DNA of 64,000 nt, from contig NZ_JAFIFQ010000001.1 of NCBI RefSeq assembly GCF_020831925.1, positions 124,001 to 188,000 on the forward strand, written 5' to 3'. A program made the translations under genes and the position numbers. Below, piece by piece: positions 36,188-45,809 of the stretch; within the stretch, counting starts at the first letter, position 1, and every line of letters starts with the position of its first letter. The notes under the pieces were generated by a model, which did no database searches, was not told where the DNA came from, and was given only the letters and a program-made list of their open reading frames with translations. This stretch comes from Alkalimonas sp. (GTDB lineage Bacteria; Pseudomonadota; Gammaproteobacteria; Enterobacterales; Alteromonadaceae).

Positions 36188-37471
36188 TTAGCGCTCGTTA
36201 ATGACTTTCAGGTCGCGTGTTGTATGGCCGGTATAGAGCTGGCGCGGGCGGCCAATCTTGTGACCTTTCTCGCTAAGCATTTCATCCCAGTGAGAGATCC
36301 AGCCAACCGTGCGCGACATAGCGAAGATCACCGTGAACATGCTGGTTGGAATGCCAATGGCTTTTAAGATAATACCGCTGTAGAAGTCCACATTCGGATA
36401 CAACTTTTTCTCAATGAAATAGGGGTCTTCCAACGCAATGCGCTCCAACTCCATGGCGACATCCAGCAAAGGATCTTTGATATTCAGTTCTTTCAGCACT
36501 TGGTGGCAGGTTTCCCGCATCACTTTGGCGCGAGGGTCAAAGTTTTTGTACACGCGGTGACCAAAACCCATCAAACGGAAGGAATCGTTTTTATCTTTGG
36601 CGCGGGCAACGAACTCAGGAATACGTTCTACTGAGCCAATCTCCTGCAGCATCTTCAGGCAGGCTTCGTTGGCACCACCATGGGCCGGGCCCCACAACGA
36701 CGCAACACCGGCAGCGATACAAGCATACGGGTTAGCACCTGATGAGCCGGCCAGACGCACAGTGGAGGTCGATGCATTTTGCTCATGGTCGGCATGCAGC
36801 ATAAAGATGCGATCCATAGCCTGAGCCAGCACCGGGCTTACTTTGTAATCTTCGGCTGGTACTGAGAACATCATGTGCAGGAAGTTTTCGGCGTAGCTCA
36901 GTTCGTTGCGCGGATACACGAATGGCTGTCCTACCGTGTATTTATAAGCCATCGCGGAGATGGTCGGTAACTTGGCGATCAGACGATGAGCACTGCGCTT
37001 ACGTTGCTCTGGATCATTGATATCCAGATCGGAGTGGTAGAATGACGACAAAGCACCTACAACACCACAAAGCATGGCCATAGGGTGGGCATCAACCCGG
37101 AAACCCTGAAAGAAAGAGGCGATTTTTTCGTGCACCATGGTATGGCGGGTGATGGTATTTTCAAATTGGTCAAACTGCTGTTGATTCGGGAGCTCACCTT
37201 CCAGCAGCAAGTAACACAGTTCCAGATAGTTGGATTTTTCCGCCAGTTGCTCAATAGGGTAACCCCGGTGCAGAAGCACGCCTTTGTCACCGTCAATGTA
37301 GGTAATTTTTGACTCACATGAACCGGTCGACATAAAACCGGGATCAAAGGTGAAATACCCATGCTGACCCAAGGCGCGAACGTCAATTACGTCGGTGCCG
37401 GCCGTACCTGAATAGATAGGCAACTCGAACGATTTCTCATCGATCTGCACGACGGCTTTTTTATCTGCCAT
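36188..37471 (-). CDS. gltA: Citrate synthase GltA
   Basis: A 427-residue hexameric type citrate synthase (E. coli has 427). It condenses oxaloacetate and acetyl-CoA. Motifs: [20 protein letters not shown] and [15 protein letters not shown] at the N-terminus, [21 protein letters not shown], the catalytic [14 protein letters not shown] His, and the C-terminal [22 protein letters not shown] 37471 with AGGAGAAAT before it. It is divergent from sdhCDAB across a 372-base control region. Confidence 0.98.
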   Translation of the reverse strand: MADKKAVVQIDEKSFELPIYSGTAGTDVIDVRALGQHGYFTFDPGFMSTGSCESKITYIDGDKGVLLHRGYPIEQLAEKSNYLELCYLLLEGELPNQQQFDQFENTITRHTMVHEKIASFFQGFRVDAHPMAMLCGVVGALSSFYHSDLDINDPEQRKRSAHRLIAKLPTISAMAYKYTVGQPFVYPRNELSYAENFLHMMFSVPAEDYKVSPVLAQAMDRIFMLHADHEQNASTSTVRLAGSSGANPYACIAAGVASLWGPAHGGANEACLKMLQEIGSVERIPEFVARAKDKNDSFRLMGFGHRVYKNFDPRAKVMRETCHQVLKELNIKDPLLDVAMELERIALEDPYFIEKKLYPNVDFYSGIILKAIGIPTSMFTVIFAMSRTVGWISHWDEMLSEKGHKIGRPRQLYTGHTTRDLKVINER

Positions 37472-37843
37472 TGGATTTCTCCTATTAATAGATTAAGTAT
37501 CAGAAGAGGGATGCTGCGGCTATTCTAACTGCAAATCCACCCCAAAAGTCAATTTTAATGCGTTTTTGCGCAATAAGTATACGACTCTGGTCGTATTGCA
37601 GCGCTAGCTTGTTTATGGCAACGTGCCGGCACAGGATTTTTTCCTGTAAAACCAAACAAAAATTGTAATAACAAGGCATGAAATATATACTATTGCCGGT
37701 GCTGAAACAGTTCACCTTCCTCAGTATTTCTCGCTGAACCATGCCAGGTTTCCGGCAGTATATGCTTGGGGTGATGACTGATTATTCAGTTCTTCAATAA
37801 TCACAACTAAAGCTCGTGTACGGGCGTCGATGGACAAGAAACT
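37472..37843. promoter_or_regulatory. Divergent gltA / sdhC control region
   Basis: A 372-base gap without a credible gene. It holds a perfect 18-base dyad ATACGACTCTGGTCGTAT at 37579-37596, a second dyad ACAGGA-T5-TCCTGT at 37631-37647, and a sigma70-like promoter for sdhC at 37663-37691. The gltA promoter must lie on the minus strand in the left half, but I cannot pick one box pair. The region is A+T-richer than the flanking genes. Confidence 0.65.
37663..37691 (+). promoter_or_regulatory. Candidate sdhC promoter
   Basis: TTGTAA at 37663-37668, a 17-base spacer, TATACT at 37686-37691. This predicts a leader of about 145 bases before the GTG start of sdhC. The dyad at 37631-37647 ends 15 bases upstream of the -35. 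Confidence 0.55.
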
Positions 37844-38221
37844 GTGAAAAAGCAAAGACCTGTAAATCTCGACCTGACCACAATTTCACTTCCGGCATCT
37901 GCGAAAGCCTCTATCCTGCACCGTGTCACCGGCGTGGCAATGTTCATTGCCCTGATTCTGGTTGTATGGGCTTGGGCCGTCTCGCTGTCTTCTGCTGAAG
38001 GCTTTGAGCTGGTGAAATCTGTGTTGACCTCTCACTTCGCGAAATTCCTGGCGTGGGGCACTATTACGGTGCTGCTGTATCACTTGATTGGTGGTATTCG
38101 TCATATGGTGATGGACCTGGGCTACTGGGAAGAGTTGTCTTCCGGCAACACCAGTGCGCGCGTGGCCATTGGCCTGTGGATTGTATTAGCTGTTCTGGCC
38201 GGAGGTTGGTTATGGTTCTGA
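37844..38221 (+). CDS. sdhC: Succinate dehydrogenase cytochrome b subunit SdhC
   Basis: A 125-residue membrane anchor of complex II with three helices. KKQRPVNLDLTTISLP and SILHRVTGVAMF match E. coli SdhC almost residue for residue with an offset of four, and YHLIGGIRHMVMDLGYWEE contains His80, the equivalent of the E. coli heme ligand His84. Start is GTG 37844 since no in-frame ATG precedes it; GGACAAG lies upstream. Its end overlaps sdhD by 10 bases. Confidence 0.96.
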   Translation: MKKQRPVNLDLTTISLPASAKASILHRVTGVAMFIALILVVWAWAVSLSSAEGFELVKSVLTSHFAKFLAWGTITVLLYHLIGGIRHMVMDLGYWEELSSGNTSARVAIGLWIVLAVLAGGWLWF

Positions 38222-38559
38222 ATCAAGCATCCCTGAAACGCGATGGCGTGCAGGATTATGTGTCTATTCGTGCGACCGCGACAGTGCTCGGTTTGTACGT
38301 TCTGTTTATTCTGGGTTTCTTTCTGGTCACTCCGGAAGTGACGTATGAAATCTGGCAAGGTCTGTTTGCTCAATTGTGGATGAAAATCTTTACCTTACTT
38401 GCGCTTATCTCTGTGGCCATTCACGCTCGTATTGGCCTGTGGCAAGTAGTAACCGATTACATCAAGTGCTCCCGCATTCGTGCCGTGGTGCAGTTTCTGG
38501 TCAGTGTAGTGGCTTTCGGTTACGTGGCTGCTGGCCTCTTTGTGTTGTGGGGTGTGTAA
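38212..38559 (+). CDS. sdhD: Succinate dehydrogenase membrane subunit SdhD
   Basis: A 115-residue second anchor subunit with three helices. HARIGLWQVVTDYIKC corresponds to the conserved quinone/heme-side block of E. coli SdhD (HAWIGMWQVLTDYVK). ATG 38212 starts inside the end of sdhC; the frame is open further upstream but reads sdhC out of frame. The sdhA ATG follows directly after the stop. Confidence 0.95.
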   Translation: MVLNQASLKRDGVQDYVSIRATATVLGLYVLFILGFFLVTPEVTYEIWQGLFAQLWMKIFTLLALISVAIHARIGLWQVVTDYIKCSRIRAVVQFLVSVVAFGYVAAGLFVLWGV

Positions 38560-40332
38560 ATGAGTATTCCAGTTCGTGAGTTTGATGCCATTGTGATTGG
38601 CGCTGGCGGCGCCGGCATGCGCGCTGCCTTACAGATTACCCAGTCCGGTTTAACCTGTGCCTTGTTATCAAAAGTTTTCCCAACCCGCTCGCACACTGTG
38701 TCTGCCCAGGGTGGTATTACCGTTGCGTTAGGCAACTCTCACCCGGATAACTGGGAATGGCATATGTTCGATACCGTCAAAGGTTCCGACTACATTGGTG
38801 ACCAGGACGCCATCGAATACATGTGTAAGACCGGCCCTGAGGCCATTACCGAACTGGAGAACATGGGTCTGCCATTTTCCCGTTTTGAAAACGGCCGCGT
38901 GTATCAGCGCCCGTTCGGTGGTCAGTCGAAGAATTTCGGCGGCGAGCAAGCCGCCCGTACCGCAGCTGCTGCCGACCGTACCGGCCATGCTTTATTGCAC
39001 CTGCTGTACCAGCAGAACGTTAAAAACCGCACTCAGGTGTTCAGCGAATGGTATGCGCTGGACTTGGTGAAAAACCAGGATGGTGCAGTGGTAGGTTGTA
39101 CTGCCATTGATATTGAAACCGGTGAAATCGTTTACTTTAAAGCCCGTGCGACTGTGCTGGCGACCGGTGGTGCTGGCCGTATTTATGCATCGACCACCAA
39201 TGCCCACATCAATACCGGTGATGGTGTTGGTATGGCACTGCGTGCTGGTGTGCCACTGCAGGATATGGAAATGTGGCAATTCCACCCAACCGGTATCGCC
39301 GGTGCCGGTACGCTGGTTACGGAAGGCTGCCGTGGTGAAGGTGGTTACCTGCTGAATAAAGATGGTGAACGCTTTATGGAGCGTTATGCGCCAAATGCCA
39401 AAGACTTGGCTGGCCGTGACGTGGTTGCTCGCTCCATGATGACCGAAATTCGTGAAGGTCGTGGTTGCGATGGTCCTTGGGGCGTGCACATTAAACTAAA
39501 ATTGGATCACTTAGGTGAAGACGTGCTGGAAAGCCGCCTGCCAGGCATTTGTGAGCTGTCACGTACGTTTGCACACGTAGACCCTGTGAAAGAGCCTATT
39601 CCGGTGATCCCAACCTGTCACTACATGATGGGTGGAATTCCAACCAACGTGAATGGCCAGGTCATTAAGCCGACCGCCGATGGCAACGATGCCATTGTGC
39701 CAGGCTTATTTGCCTGTGGCGAAATCGCTTGCGTATCGGTGCATGGTGCCAACCGTCTGGGTGGTAACTCGTTGCTGGATCTGGTGGTGTTTGGTCGTGC
39801 TACCGGCTTGCACCTGGGCGAGGCACTGGCTGCTACTTCAGAAGGCCGTGCTGCCTCTGAGTCGGACTTGGATGCTGCCTTGGCGCGCACCCATCGCTGG
39901 GAAGACAGCAAGCCAAGTCAGGGCGAAGATCCGGTCCAAATTAAGAAAGACCTGCAGAACTGCATGCAACTGAACTTCTCAGTATTCCGTGAAGGCGAAG
40001 CCATGGCTGAAGGCTTGCAAGAACTGAAAACCATCCGTGAACGATTGAAGTTTGCCCGCTTGGATGACAAGAGCTCGGATTTCAATACTCAACGTATTGA
40101 GTGTCTGGAGCTGGATAACCTGATGGAAACGGCCTATTCCACGGCTGTGGCGGCGAACTACCGCACCGAAAGCCGTGGTGCTCATGCGCGCTTTGACTTC
40201 CCGGATCGGGACGATGAGAACTGGTTGTGTCACAGTGTCTACAGCCCGGAGACCGAGTCAATGTTTAAGCGGAAAGTGAACCTGGAACCTAAGTTCCGTG
40301 AGGCTTTTCCACCGAAAGCGCGTACTTACTAA
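38560..40332 (+). CDS. sdhA: Succinate dehydrogenase flavoprotein SdhA
   Basis: The 590-residue catalytic subunit (E. coli 588). FAD Rossmann motif [14 protein letters not shown], the covalent-FAD His in [12 protein letters not shown], substrate site [21 protein letters not shown] (read as [10 protein letters not shown] and [10 protein letters not shown]), catalytic Arg region in [13 protein letters not shown] and [19 protein letters not shown] at the second FAD contact. The last residues PPKARTY match the family end. Confidence 0.98.
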   Translation: MSIPVREFDAIVIGAGGAGMRAALQITQSGLTCALLSKVFPTRSHTVSAQGGITVALGNSHPDNWEWHMFDTVKGSDYIGDQDAIEYMCKTGPEAITELENMGLPFSRFENGRVYQRPFGGQSKNFGGEQAARTAAAADRTGHALLHLLYQQNVKNRTQVFSEWYALDLVKNQDGAVVGCTAIDIETGEIVYFKARATVLATGGAGRIYASTTNAHINTGDGVGMALRAGVPLQDMEMWQFHPTGIAGAGTLVTEGCRGEGGYLLNKDGERFMERYAPNAKDLAGRDVVARSMMTEIREGRGCDGPWGVHIKLKLDHLGEDVLESRLPGICELSRTFAHVDPVKEPIPVIPTCHYMMGGIPTNVNGQVIKPTADGNDAIVPGLFACGEIACVSVHGANRLGGNSLLDLVVFGRATGLHLGEALAATSEGRAASESDLDAALARTHRWEDSKPSQGEDPVQIKKDLQNCMQLNFSVFREGEAMAEGLQELKTIRERLKFARLDDKSSDFNTQRIECLELDNLMETAYSTAVAANYRTESRGAHARFDFPDRDDENWLCHSVYSPETESMFKRKVNLEPKFREAFPPKARTY

Positions 40333-40344
40333 GAGGGCAATGCG

Positions 40345-41064
40345 ATGAAGAAGTTAGTATTCTCCGTCTATCGTTACAACCCTGATGTCGACAATGCGCC
40401 GCGCATGCAGGATTACACGCTGGACAACCCGGAAGGCCGGGATATGATGGTGCTGGATGCGCTGTTAAAGTTAAAAGAGCAGGATCCGACCTTGTCGTTT
40501 CGCCGCTCGTGCCGTGAAGGGGTTTGTGGCTCCGACGGTTTAAACATGAATGGTAAAAATGGTCTGGCTTGTATCACGCCCTTGTCTGCCGCCGGTTTAA
40601 AAGGTGGTAAGATTGTGATCCGGCCTTTACCAGGTTTACCGGTGGTGCGTGATCTGGTGGTGGATATGAGCCAGTTCTACACCCAGTACGAGAAGGTGAA
40701 GCCTTATCTGATTAACGACAGCAAACTGCCACCTGCCGGTGAGTTTTTGCAGTCGCCAGAAGAGCGGGCTAAGCTGGATGGCTTGTACGAGTGCATCTTG
40801 TGCGCTTGCTGTTCGACTTCATGCCCGTCGTTCTGGTGGAATCCGGATAAGTTCATTGGCCCGGCGGGGTTGTTGCACGCTTACCGTTTCCTGGCGGACA
40901 GCCGTGACACAGCAACCGAAGAGCGTCTGAACGACCTGGACGATGCTTTTAGCGTCTTCCGTTGTCATGGCATTATGAACTGTGTCAACGTTTGTCCGAA
41001 AGGGCTGAATCCGACCAAGGCCATTGGCCAGATTAAATCCATGTTATTGAGCCGGGCGCTGTAA
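40345..41064 (+). CDS. sdhB: Succinate dehydrogenase iron-sulfur subunit SdhB
   Basis: A 239-residue subunit (E. coli 238) with the three clusters in order: [2Fe-2S] in SCREGVCGSDGLNMNG...LAC, [4Fe-4S] in CILCACCSTSCPSFWWN and [3Fe-4S] in CHGIMNCVNVCPKGLNPTKA. It is the last gene of sdhCDAB; a hairpin begins within its stop region. Confidence 0.98.
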   Translation: MKKLVFSVYRYNPDVDNAPRMQDYTLDNPEGRDMMVLDALLKLKEQDPTLSFRRSCREGVCGSDGLNMNGKNGLACITPLSAAGLKGGKIVIRPLPGLPVVRDLVVDMSQFYTQYEKVKPYLINDSKLPPAGEFLQSPEERAKLDGLYECILCACCSTSCPSFWWNPDKFIGPAGLLHAYRFLADSRDTATEERLNDLDDAFSVFRCHGIMNCVNVCPKGLNPTKAIGQIKSMLLSRAL

Positions 41065-41077
41065 AGCGCCCCTTTTG
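41054..41077 (+). terminator. Hairpin after sdhB
   Basis: GGGCGCT at 41054-41060, loop GTAA, AGCGCCC at 41065-41071, then CTTTTG. The stem spans the sdhB stop codon. The T run is short, so it may give partial termination between sdh and suc, or shield the 3' end. Confidence 0.5.
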
Positions 41078-41101
41078 AGCAAGTAACTGATGCAAGCACA
41101 A

Positions 41102-41137
41102 AAATAACAGTAACTTAGACTATACTGTTATTTTTTT
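41102..41137 (+). terminator. A+T-rich hairpin before sucA
   Basis: Perfect 11-base arms AAATAACAGTA (41102-41112) and TACTGTTATTT (41123-41133) with a 10-base loop, followed by more T to 41137. It lies 37 bases before the sucA start. It could end sdh transcripts, be a bidirectional protein-binding dyad, or overlap a sucA promoter (TATACT at 41121-41126). Confidence 0.5.
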
Positions 41138-41174
41138 GCGGTTTTTCCAGGTGCGCAGAAATAAGGGAAACTAA

Positions 41175-44003
41175 ATGCACGAAGGTGTGATGAAGGCGTG
41201 GTTAGAGTCGTCTCATCTGGGCGGTGGCAACATGGCCTATGTCGATGAGCTCTATGAATCCTACTTGGCGGAACCTACCAGTGTAGGGGACGAGTGGCGT
41301 GAGTTTTTCGCTCAGTTGCCAAAGCTTGATGGTGTTGATCTGGAAGTGCGGCACTCGGATATCCGAGTGCAATTTGCTGAACTGGCGCGCAACAAGCATC
41401 GTGAAGTGGTGACGGTGCAGGGCAGTCAGTCGGCCGATTTGCGTCAAGTTAAAGTGTTGCAATTGATCAACTCCTATCGTTTCCGTGGGCATCAGCACGC
41501 CCGCTTGGATCCTCTGGATCTGTGGAAACAGCCGCGGGTACGTGACCTTGAATTGTCGCATCACGAACTGTCTGAAGCTGATTACGATACAGAGTTCCAT
41601 GTTGGATCATTTGCCGGTGGCCCGGAAACAATGAAATTGGGCGATCTGCACAAAGCCCTGGAAAAAACCTACTGTGGCTCCATCGGTGCCGAGTACATGC
41701 ACATTGTTTCCACCGATGAAAAACGCTGGATCCAGCAGCGTCTGGAAAGTATTCACTCTACCCCTGATTTTGACAAAGACACCAAAAGTCGCATTTTGAA
41801 AGATTTGGTGGCTGCTGATGGCCTGGAAAAATACCTTGGCTCCAAGTTCCCTGGTGCCAAGCGTTTCGGCCTGGAAGGTGGCGATGCCATGATCCCCATG
41901 CTGAAAACCATGATTCATCGTGCCGGTGAGCATGGTGCCAAAGACTGCGTCATTGGTATGGCGCACCGAGGCCGTTTGAATACCCTGATCAACGTTTTGG
42001 GTAAAAACCCATCGGATTTATTCGATGAGTTTGCTGGTAAGTACACTGTCGTTGGTGCCGGTGATGTGAAGTACCATATGGGTTTCTCATCAGACTTTGC
42101 TACCAAAGGCGGCAATGTGCATTTGGCGCTGGCCTTTAACCCATCGCATCTGGAGATTGTGAACCCGGTGGTGATGGGCTCTGTCCGCGCCCGGTTGGAT
42201 CGTCGTGGTTGTACCGACGGCTCTCTGGCCTTGCCAATCACCATTCATGGTGACTCTGCCTTTGCTGGCCAGGGTGTGGTGGCTGAAACCTTCAATATTT
42301 CCCAAACCCGCGCCTTTAAAGTGGGCGGTACGGTGCGTATTGTTATCAATAACCAGGTGGGCTTTACCACCTCGAACCGTGAAGACACGCGCTCTACCGA
42401 ATATTGCACCGATATTGCCAAGATGGTACAGGCACCCATTTTCCACGTGAATGGCGACGATCCGGAAGCCGTGGTTCTGGTGGCGCAACTGGCGGTTGAT
42501 TACCGCAATACTTTCAAGCGCGATGTGGTGATTGATCTGGTTTGTTACCGCCGTAATGGTCACAACGAAGCGGATGAGCCGAATGCAACGCAGCCGCTGA
42601 TGTACCAAAAAATTAAAAAGCACCCAACGCCGCGCGAGTTGTATGCAGAAAAGCTAACCAAGCAAGGCTTGTTGAGTGAAGATGATGTCAAAGCCATGAT
42701 GGCCAACTACCGCGATGCGCTGGATAAAGGCGATTGTGTGGTCGATGAGTGGCGGCAAATGGATCACACCAGCTCAGTCGATTGGACGCCTTTCCTGAAT
42801 CATGATTGGGATAGCAACTACGATGCCAGCATGAGTGTCGAAGCTTTGGTTGCTTTGGGTGAAAAAGCAACGGCCATTCCATCCAGTCATTCGTTACAGC
42901 GTCAGGTAGGTCGGGTATACGAAGACCGTGCCAAAATGTTGCAGGGCGAAAAGAAAATTGACTGGGGCTTTGCTGAAATCCTGGCGTATGCGTCTGTGGT
43001 AAACGAAGGCAGCCGTATTCGGATTGTTGGTCAGGATTCTGGTCGTGGTACTTTCTTCCATCGTCATGCTGTGTTGCACAATCAAACCGATGGCAGCACT
43101 TATATCCCATTGGAGCATATTTCGGACGAGCAGGGCCCGTTCCAGGTGTACGATTCTGCCTTGTCGGAAGAAGCCGTGCTGGCCTTTGAGTACGGTTATG
43201 CCACCGCAGAGCCGCGCGCTCTGGTGATTTGGGAAGGTCAGTTTGGTGACTTTGCCAACGGTGCTCAGGTGGTGATTGACCAGTTCTTAAGTTCAGGCGA
43301 GCAAAAATGGGGCCGGCTCTGTGGTTTAACGCTGTTGCTGCCGCATGGTTACGAAGGGCAGGGCCCTGAGCATTCCTCGGCTCGCTTAGAGCGCTTCTTG
43401 CAGCTGTGTGCCGATCACAACATGCAAATTTGTGTACCGACCACACCAGCTCAGGTGTTTAACATGCTGCGCCGCCAGCAAGTACGCCCAATGCGTCGTC
43501 CGCTGATTGTGATGTCGCCAAAATCTTTGTTGCGCCATCCTCAGGCAACGTCAACACTGGAAGAGCTGGCATCTGGCCGCTACCTGAACGTGATTGGCGA
43601 GATTGACGATATCAAGCCAGCCGATGTCAAGCGCGTGGTGTTCTGTAGTGGTAAGGTGTATTACGAGCTATTGGAAGAGCGCCGTAAACGGGAAATTACT
43701 GATATCGCCATTATCCGGGTGGAGCAGTTGTATCCATTCCCGCACGAAGAAATGGATCAGATCCTGTCGCAATACAGCCATGTCACTGACTATGTCTGGT
43801 GTCAGGAAGAGCCGCAAAACCAGGGCGCCTGGTACTGCAGCCAGCACCATTTCCGTGCTGCCATTGGCAAAGCAGGCTATCTGACCTATGCCGGCCGTGA
43901 AGCCTCTTCATCGCCAGCTGTGGGGTATCTGTCGGTGCATAACAAACAGCAGCAGGCGCTGATCAATGACGCGCTAACGCTGAATCACGAGGAAAAACAA
44001 TGA
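41175..44003 (+). CDS. sucA: 2-oxoglutarate dehydrogenase E1 SucA
   Basis: A 942-residue thiamine-diphosphate enzyme (E. coli 933) that decarboxylates 2-oxoglutarate. The N-terminal [23 protein letters not shown] matches the E2-binding start of SucA (seen here as [13 protein letters not shown]). [18 protein letters not shown], the ThDP motif [18 protein letters not shown] and NNQVGFTTS..., [17 protein letters not shown] and the C-terminal [12 protein letters not shown] are all present. AAGGGAAA precedes ATG 41175. Overlaps sucB by 4 bases. Confidence 0.97.
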   Translation: MHEGVMKAWLESSHLGGGNMAYVDELYESYLAEPTSVGDEWREFFAQLPKLDGVDLEVRHSDIRVQFAELARNKHREVVTVQGSQSADLRQVKVLQLINSYRFRGHQHARLDPLDLWKQPRVRDLELSHHELSEADYDTEFHVGSFAGGPETMKLGDLHKALEKTYCGSIGAEYMHIVSTDEKRWIQQRLESIHSTPDFDKDTKSRILKDLVAADGLEKYLGSKFPGAKRFGLEGGDAMIPMLKTMIHRAGEHGAKDCVIGMAHRGRLNTLINVLGKNPSDLFDEFAGKYTVVGAGDVKYHMGFSSDFATKGGNVHLALAFNPSHLEIVNPVVMGSVRARLDRRGCTDGSLALPITIHGDSAFAGQGVVAETFNISQTRAFKVGGTVRIVINNQVGFTTSNREDTRSTEYCTDIAKMVQAPIFHVNGDDPEAVVLVAQLAVDYRNTFKRDVVIDLVCYRRNGHNEADEPNATQPLMYQKIKKHPTPRELYAEKLTKQGLLSEDDVKAMMANYRDALDKGDCVVDEWRQMDHTSSVDWTPFLNHDWDSNYDASMSVEALVALGEKATAIPSSHSLQRQVGRVYEDRAKMLQGEKKIDWGFAEILAYASVVNEGSRIRIVGQDSGRGTFFHRHAVLHNQTDGSTYIPLEHISDEQGPFQVYDSALSEEAVLAFEYGYATAEPRALVIWEGQFGDFANGAQVVIDQFLSSGEQKWGRLCGLTLLLPHGYEGQGPEHSSARLERFLQLCADHNMQICVPTTPAQVFNMLRRQQVRPMRRPLIVMSPKSLLRHPQATSTLEELASGRYLNVIGEIDDIKPADVKRVVFCSGKVYYELLEERRKREITDIAIIRVEQLYPFPHEEMDQILSQYSHVTDYVWCQEEPQNQGAWYCSQHHFRAAIGKAGYLTYAGREASSSPAVGYLSVHNKQQQALINDALTLNHEEKQ

Positions 44004-45538
44004 CAGATATCAAAGTACCTGTATTGCCAGAGTCGGTAGCCGACGCCACCGTTGCCAAATGGCATGTGGCCGAAGGCGACACCGTCAGTCGTGACCAAAT
44101 CGTGGTAGATATTGAAACCGATAAAGTTGTGCTGGAAGTGGCTGCACCCGATGATGGTGTGATCGATTCCATTAAACATCAGGAAGGCGACACTGTGACG
44201 GCAGAGCAAGTGCTGGCTACCCTGAGCGCTGGCGGCAAAGCCTCTGGTGACGATAAAGCTTCTGCTGCTGCGTCCAAGCAAGATGATGACGCAGCGGAAT
44301 CCTCTCAATCTGAACAATCCGCAAAAGGTGAACAAGTGGACATTCAAGTACCTGTACTTCCTGAATCCGTTGCTGATGCAACCATTGCAACCTGGCATGT
44401 GAAGCCAGGTGAAGCTGTGACCCGCGACCAGGTGTTGGTCGATATTGAAACCGACAAGGTTGTACTGGAAGTGGTCGCTCAGGCCGATGGCGTGATGGGC
44501 GAAATTCTGGAAGATACCGGTGCAACCGTGCAAGCCGAGCAAGTGATTGGTAAGCTCGAAGCGGGTGCTGCGCCAGCCAAGAGCGACAGCAAAGCTGAAG
44601 CGAAAACTGACGACAAAGCGGACAGCAAAGCAGAAGCTTCTGATGACAGCAGCGACGATGCGCTTAGCCCGTCCGTCCGTCGCCTGATCGCCGAGAAAGG
44701 CCTGGATGCCAGCAAAATCAAAGGCAGCGGCAAAAATGGCCGCATCAGCAAAGAAGATGTAGAAAAACACCTCGCTTCAGCCGGCAGCAAAGAAGCGGCT
44801 AAACCTGCTGCTGCAGCCCCTGCTGCGGTCAGCGGTGATCGGACCCAGAAGCGGGTGCCGATGACGCGGCTGCGTAAAACCATTGCCAACCGCCTGCTGG
44901 AAGCGAAGAACTCCACCGCCATGCTGACGACGTTCAATGAAGTCAATATGAAGCCGATTATGGACCTGCGTAAGCAATACCAGGACGTGTTCGAGAAGCG
45001 TCATGGCATTCGTTTGGGCTTTATGTCTTTCTATGTCAAAGCAGTCACTGAAGCGCTGAAGCGCTTCCCTGAAGTCAATGCCTGCATTGATGGCGACGAC
45101 ATCGTTTACCACAATTACTTTGATATCAGCATTGCCGTGTCTACACCGCGTGGTTTGGTGACGCCGGTTTTGCGTGATTGCGACAAGATGAACCTGGCTG
45201 AAATCGAAAAAGCCATTAAAGATCTGGCGCTGAAAGGCCGTGATGGCAAGCTGTCGATGGACGATTTGCAAGGTGGCAACTTCACCATCACCAATGGTGG
45301 TGTTTTTGGCTCCCTGATGTCGACGCCGATCATCAACCCACCACAATCTGCTATCCTTGGTATGCACAAGATCCAGGACCGTGCCATGGTCGTGGATGGC
45401 AAGATTGAGATCCTGCCGATGATGTATCTGGCGTTGTCGTACGATCACCGCATCATTGATGGTAAAGAGTCGGTCGGTTACCTGGTGACCATCAAAGAGT
45501 TGCTGGAAGACCCAACCCGTATTCTGCTGGATATCTAA
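44000..45538 (+). CDS. sucB: 2-oxoglutarate dehydrogenase E2 SucB, two lipoyl domains
   Basis: A 512-residue dihydrolipoyl succinyltransferase, about 100 residues longer than E. coli SucB (405). The extra length is a second lipoyl domain: [10 protein letters not shown] occurs at Lys42 and again at Lys153, both inside full domains that start with [14 protein letters not shown] and [14 protein letters not shown]. The two are joined by an Ala/Ser/Asp/Lys-rich linker (about 80-112), with another such linker before the peripheral-subunit-binding domain [20 protein letters not shown]. The catalytic domain ends with [15 protein letters not shown], holding the HxxxDG motif. The E3 gene (lpd) is not in the window. 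Confidence 0.97.
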   Translation: MTDIKVPVLPESVADATVAKWHVAEGDTVSRDQIVVDIETDKVVLEVAAPDDGVIDSIKHQEGDTVTAEQVLATLSAGGKASGDDKASAAASKQDDDAAESSQSEQSAKGEQVDIQVPVLPESVADATIATWHVKPGEAVTRDQVLVDIETDKVVLEVVAQADGVMGEILEDTGATVQAEQVIGKLEAGAAPAKSDSKAEAKTDDKADSKAEASDDSSDDALSPSVRRLIAEKGLDASKIKGSGKNGRISKEDVEKHLASAGSKEAAKPAAAAPAAVSGDRTQKRVPMTRLRKTIANRLLEAKNSTAMLTTFNEVNMKPIMDLRKQYQDVFEKRHGIRLGFMSFYVKAVTEALKRFPEVNACIDGDDIVYHNYFDISIAVSTPRGLVTPVLRDCDKMNLAEIEKAIKDLALKGRDGKLSMDDLQGGNFTITNGGVFGSLMSTPIINPPQSAILGMHKIQDRAMVVDGKIEILPMMYLALSYDHRIIDGKESVGYLVTIKELLEDPTRILLDI

Positions 45539-45556
45539 GCGCAGAGCGGTTAACCC

Positions 45557-45577
45557 TGGCAAGGCTGATGGCCTTGC
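45557..45577 (+). repeat. Inverted repeat after sucB
   Basis: GGCAAGGC, loop TGATG, GCCTTGCC, with no T run after it. It comes 18 bases after the sucB stop and just before the terminator at 45585, and may stabilise the transcript end. Confidence 0.5.
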
Positions 45578-45584
45578 CGTATTG

Positions 45585-45612
45585 CGAGCAGTCCAGTGAG
45601 ACTGCTCGTTTT
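45585..45612 (+). terminator. Terminator after sucAB
   Basis: CGAGCAGTC at 45585-45593, loop CAGTGA, GACTGCTCG at 45600-45608, then TTTT. Together with the promoter at 45713-45741 it makes sucCD a separate unit from sucAB. Confidence 0.65.
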
Positions 45613-45712
45613 GTCTTGGTTACAGCCATTTCTGATTGGCAGCTGTTGTTTCAGATCTGGCTGATTATGCCAAAAATTTGCGAAATAATGCTGCAGTTAG
45701 ACGTCTGTAGCA

Positions 45713-45741
45713 TTCCGAATCAGGCGGTGAAGCGCTATACT
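45713..45741 (+). promoter_or_regulatory. Candidate sucC promoter
   Basis: TATACT at 45736-45741 with a weak -35 TTCCGA at 45713-45718 and a 17-base spacer. The -10 lies in GCGCTATACT, identical to the decamer before the dehydratase gene at 7865. The leader to sucC would be about 60 bases. The 271 bases from 45539 to 45809 otherwise hold only the two hairpins described. Confidence 0.45.
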
Positions 45742-45809
45742 ATGCGCCGATCTGTAGGTCAGGCTGCGCCAGTAGGCCAGCTTTCATTTTTAAATAACGG
45801 AAAATAGCC

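Noticed and set aside
37500-37742. 80-codon minus-strand frame in the gltA-sdhC gap
   Set aside because: It covers both dyads and the sdhC promoter and has no recognisable protein feature.
42688-43446. 252-codon minus-strand frame inside sucA
   Set aside because: Long only because the codon use of sucA leaves few stops on the other strand; composition is His/Arg/Pro-rich and unlike a protein. Same for 46050-46895 opposite sucC and 5492-6295 opposite kpsC.
45568-45807. 79-codon plus-strand frame between sucB and sucC
   Set aside because: It runs across the sucAB terminator and the candidate sucC promoter, has no domain or ribosome site, and is best explained as chance.
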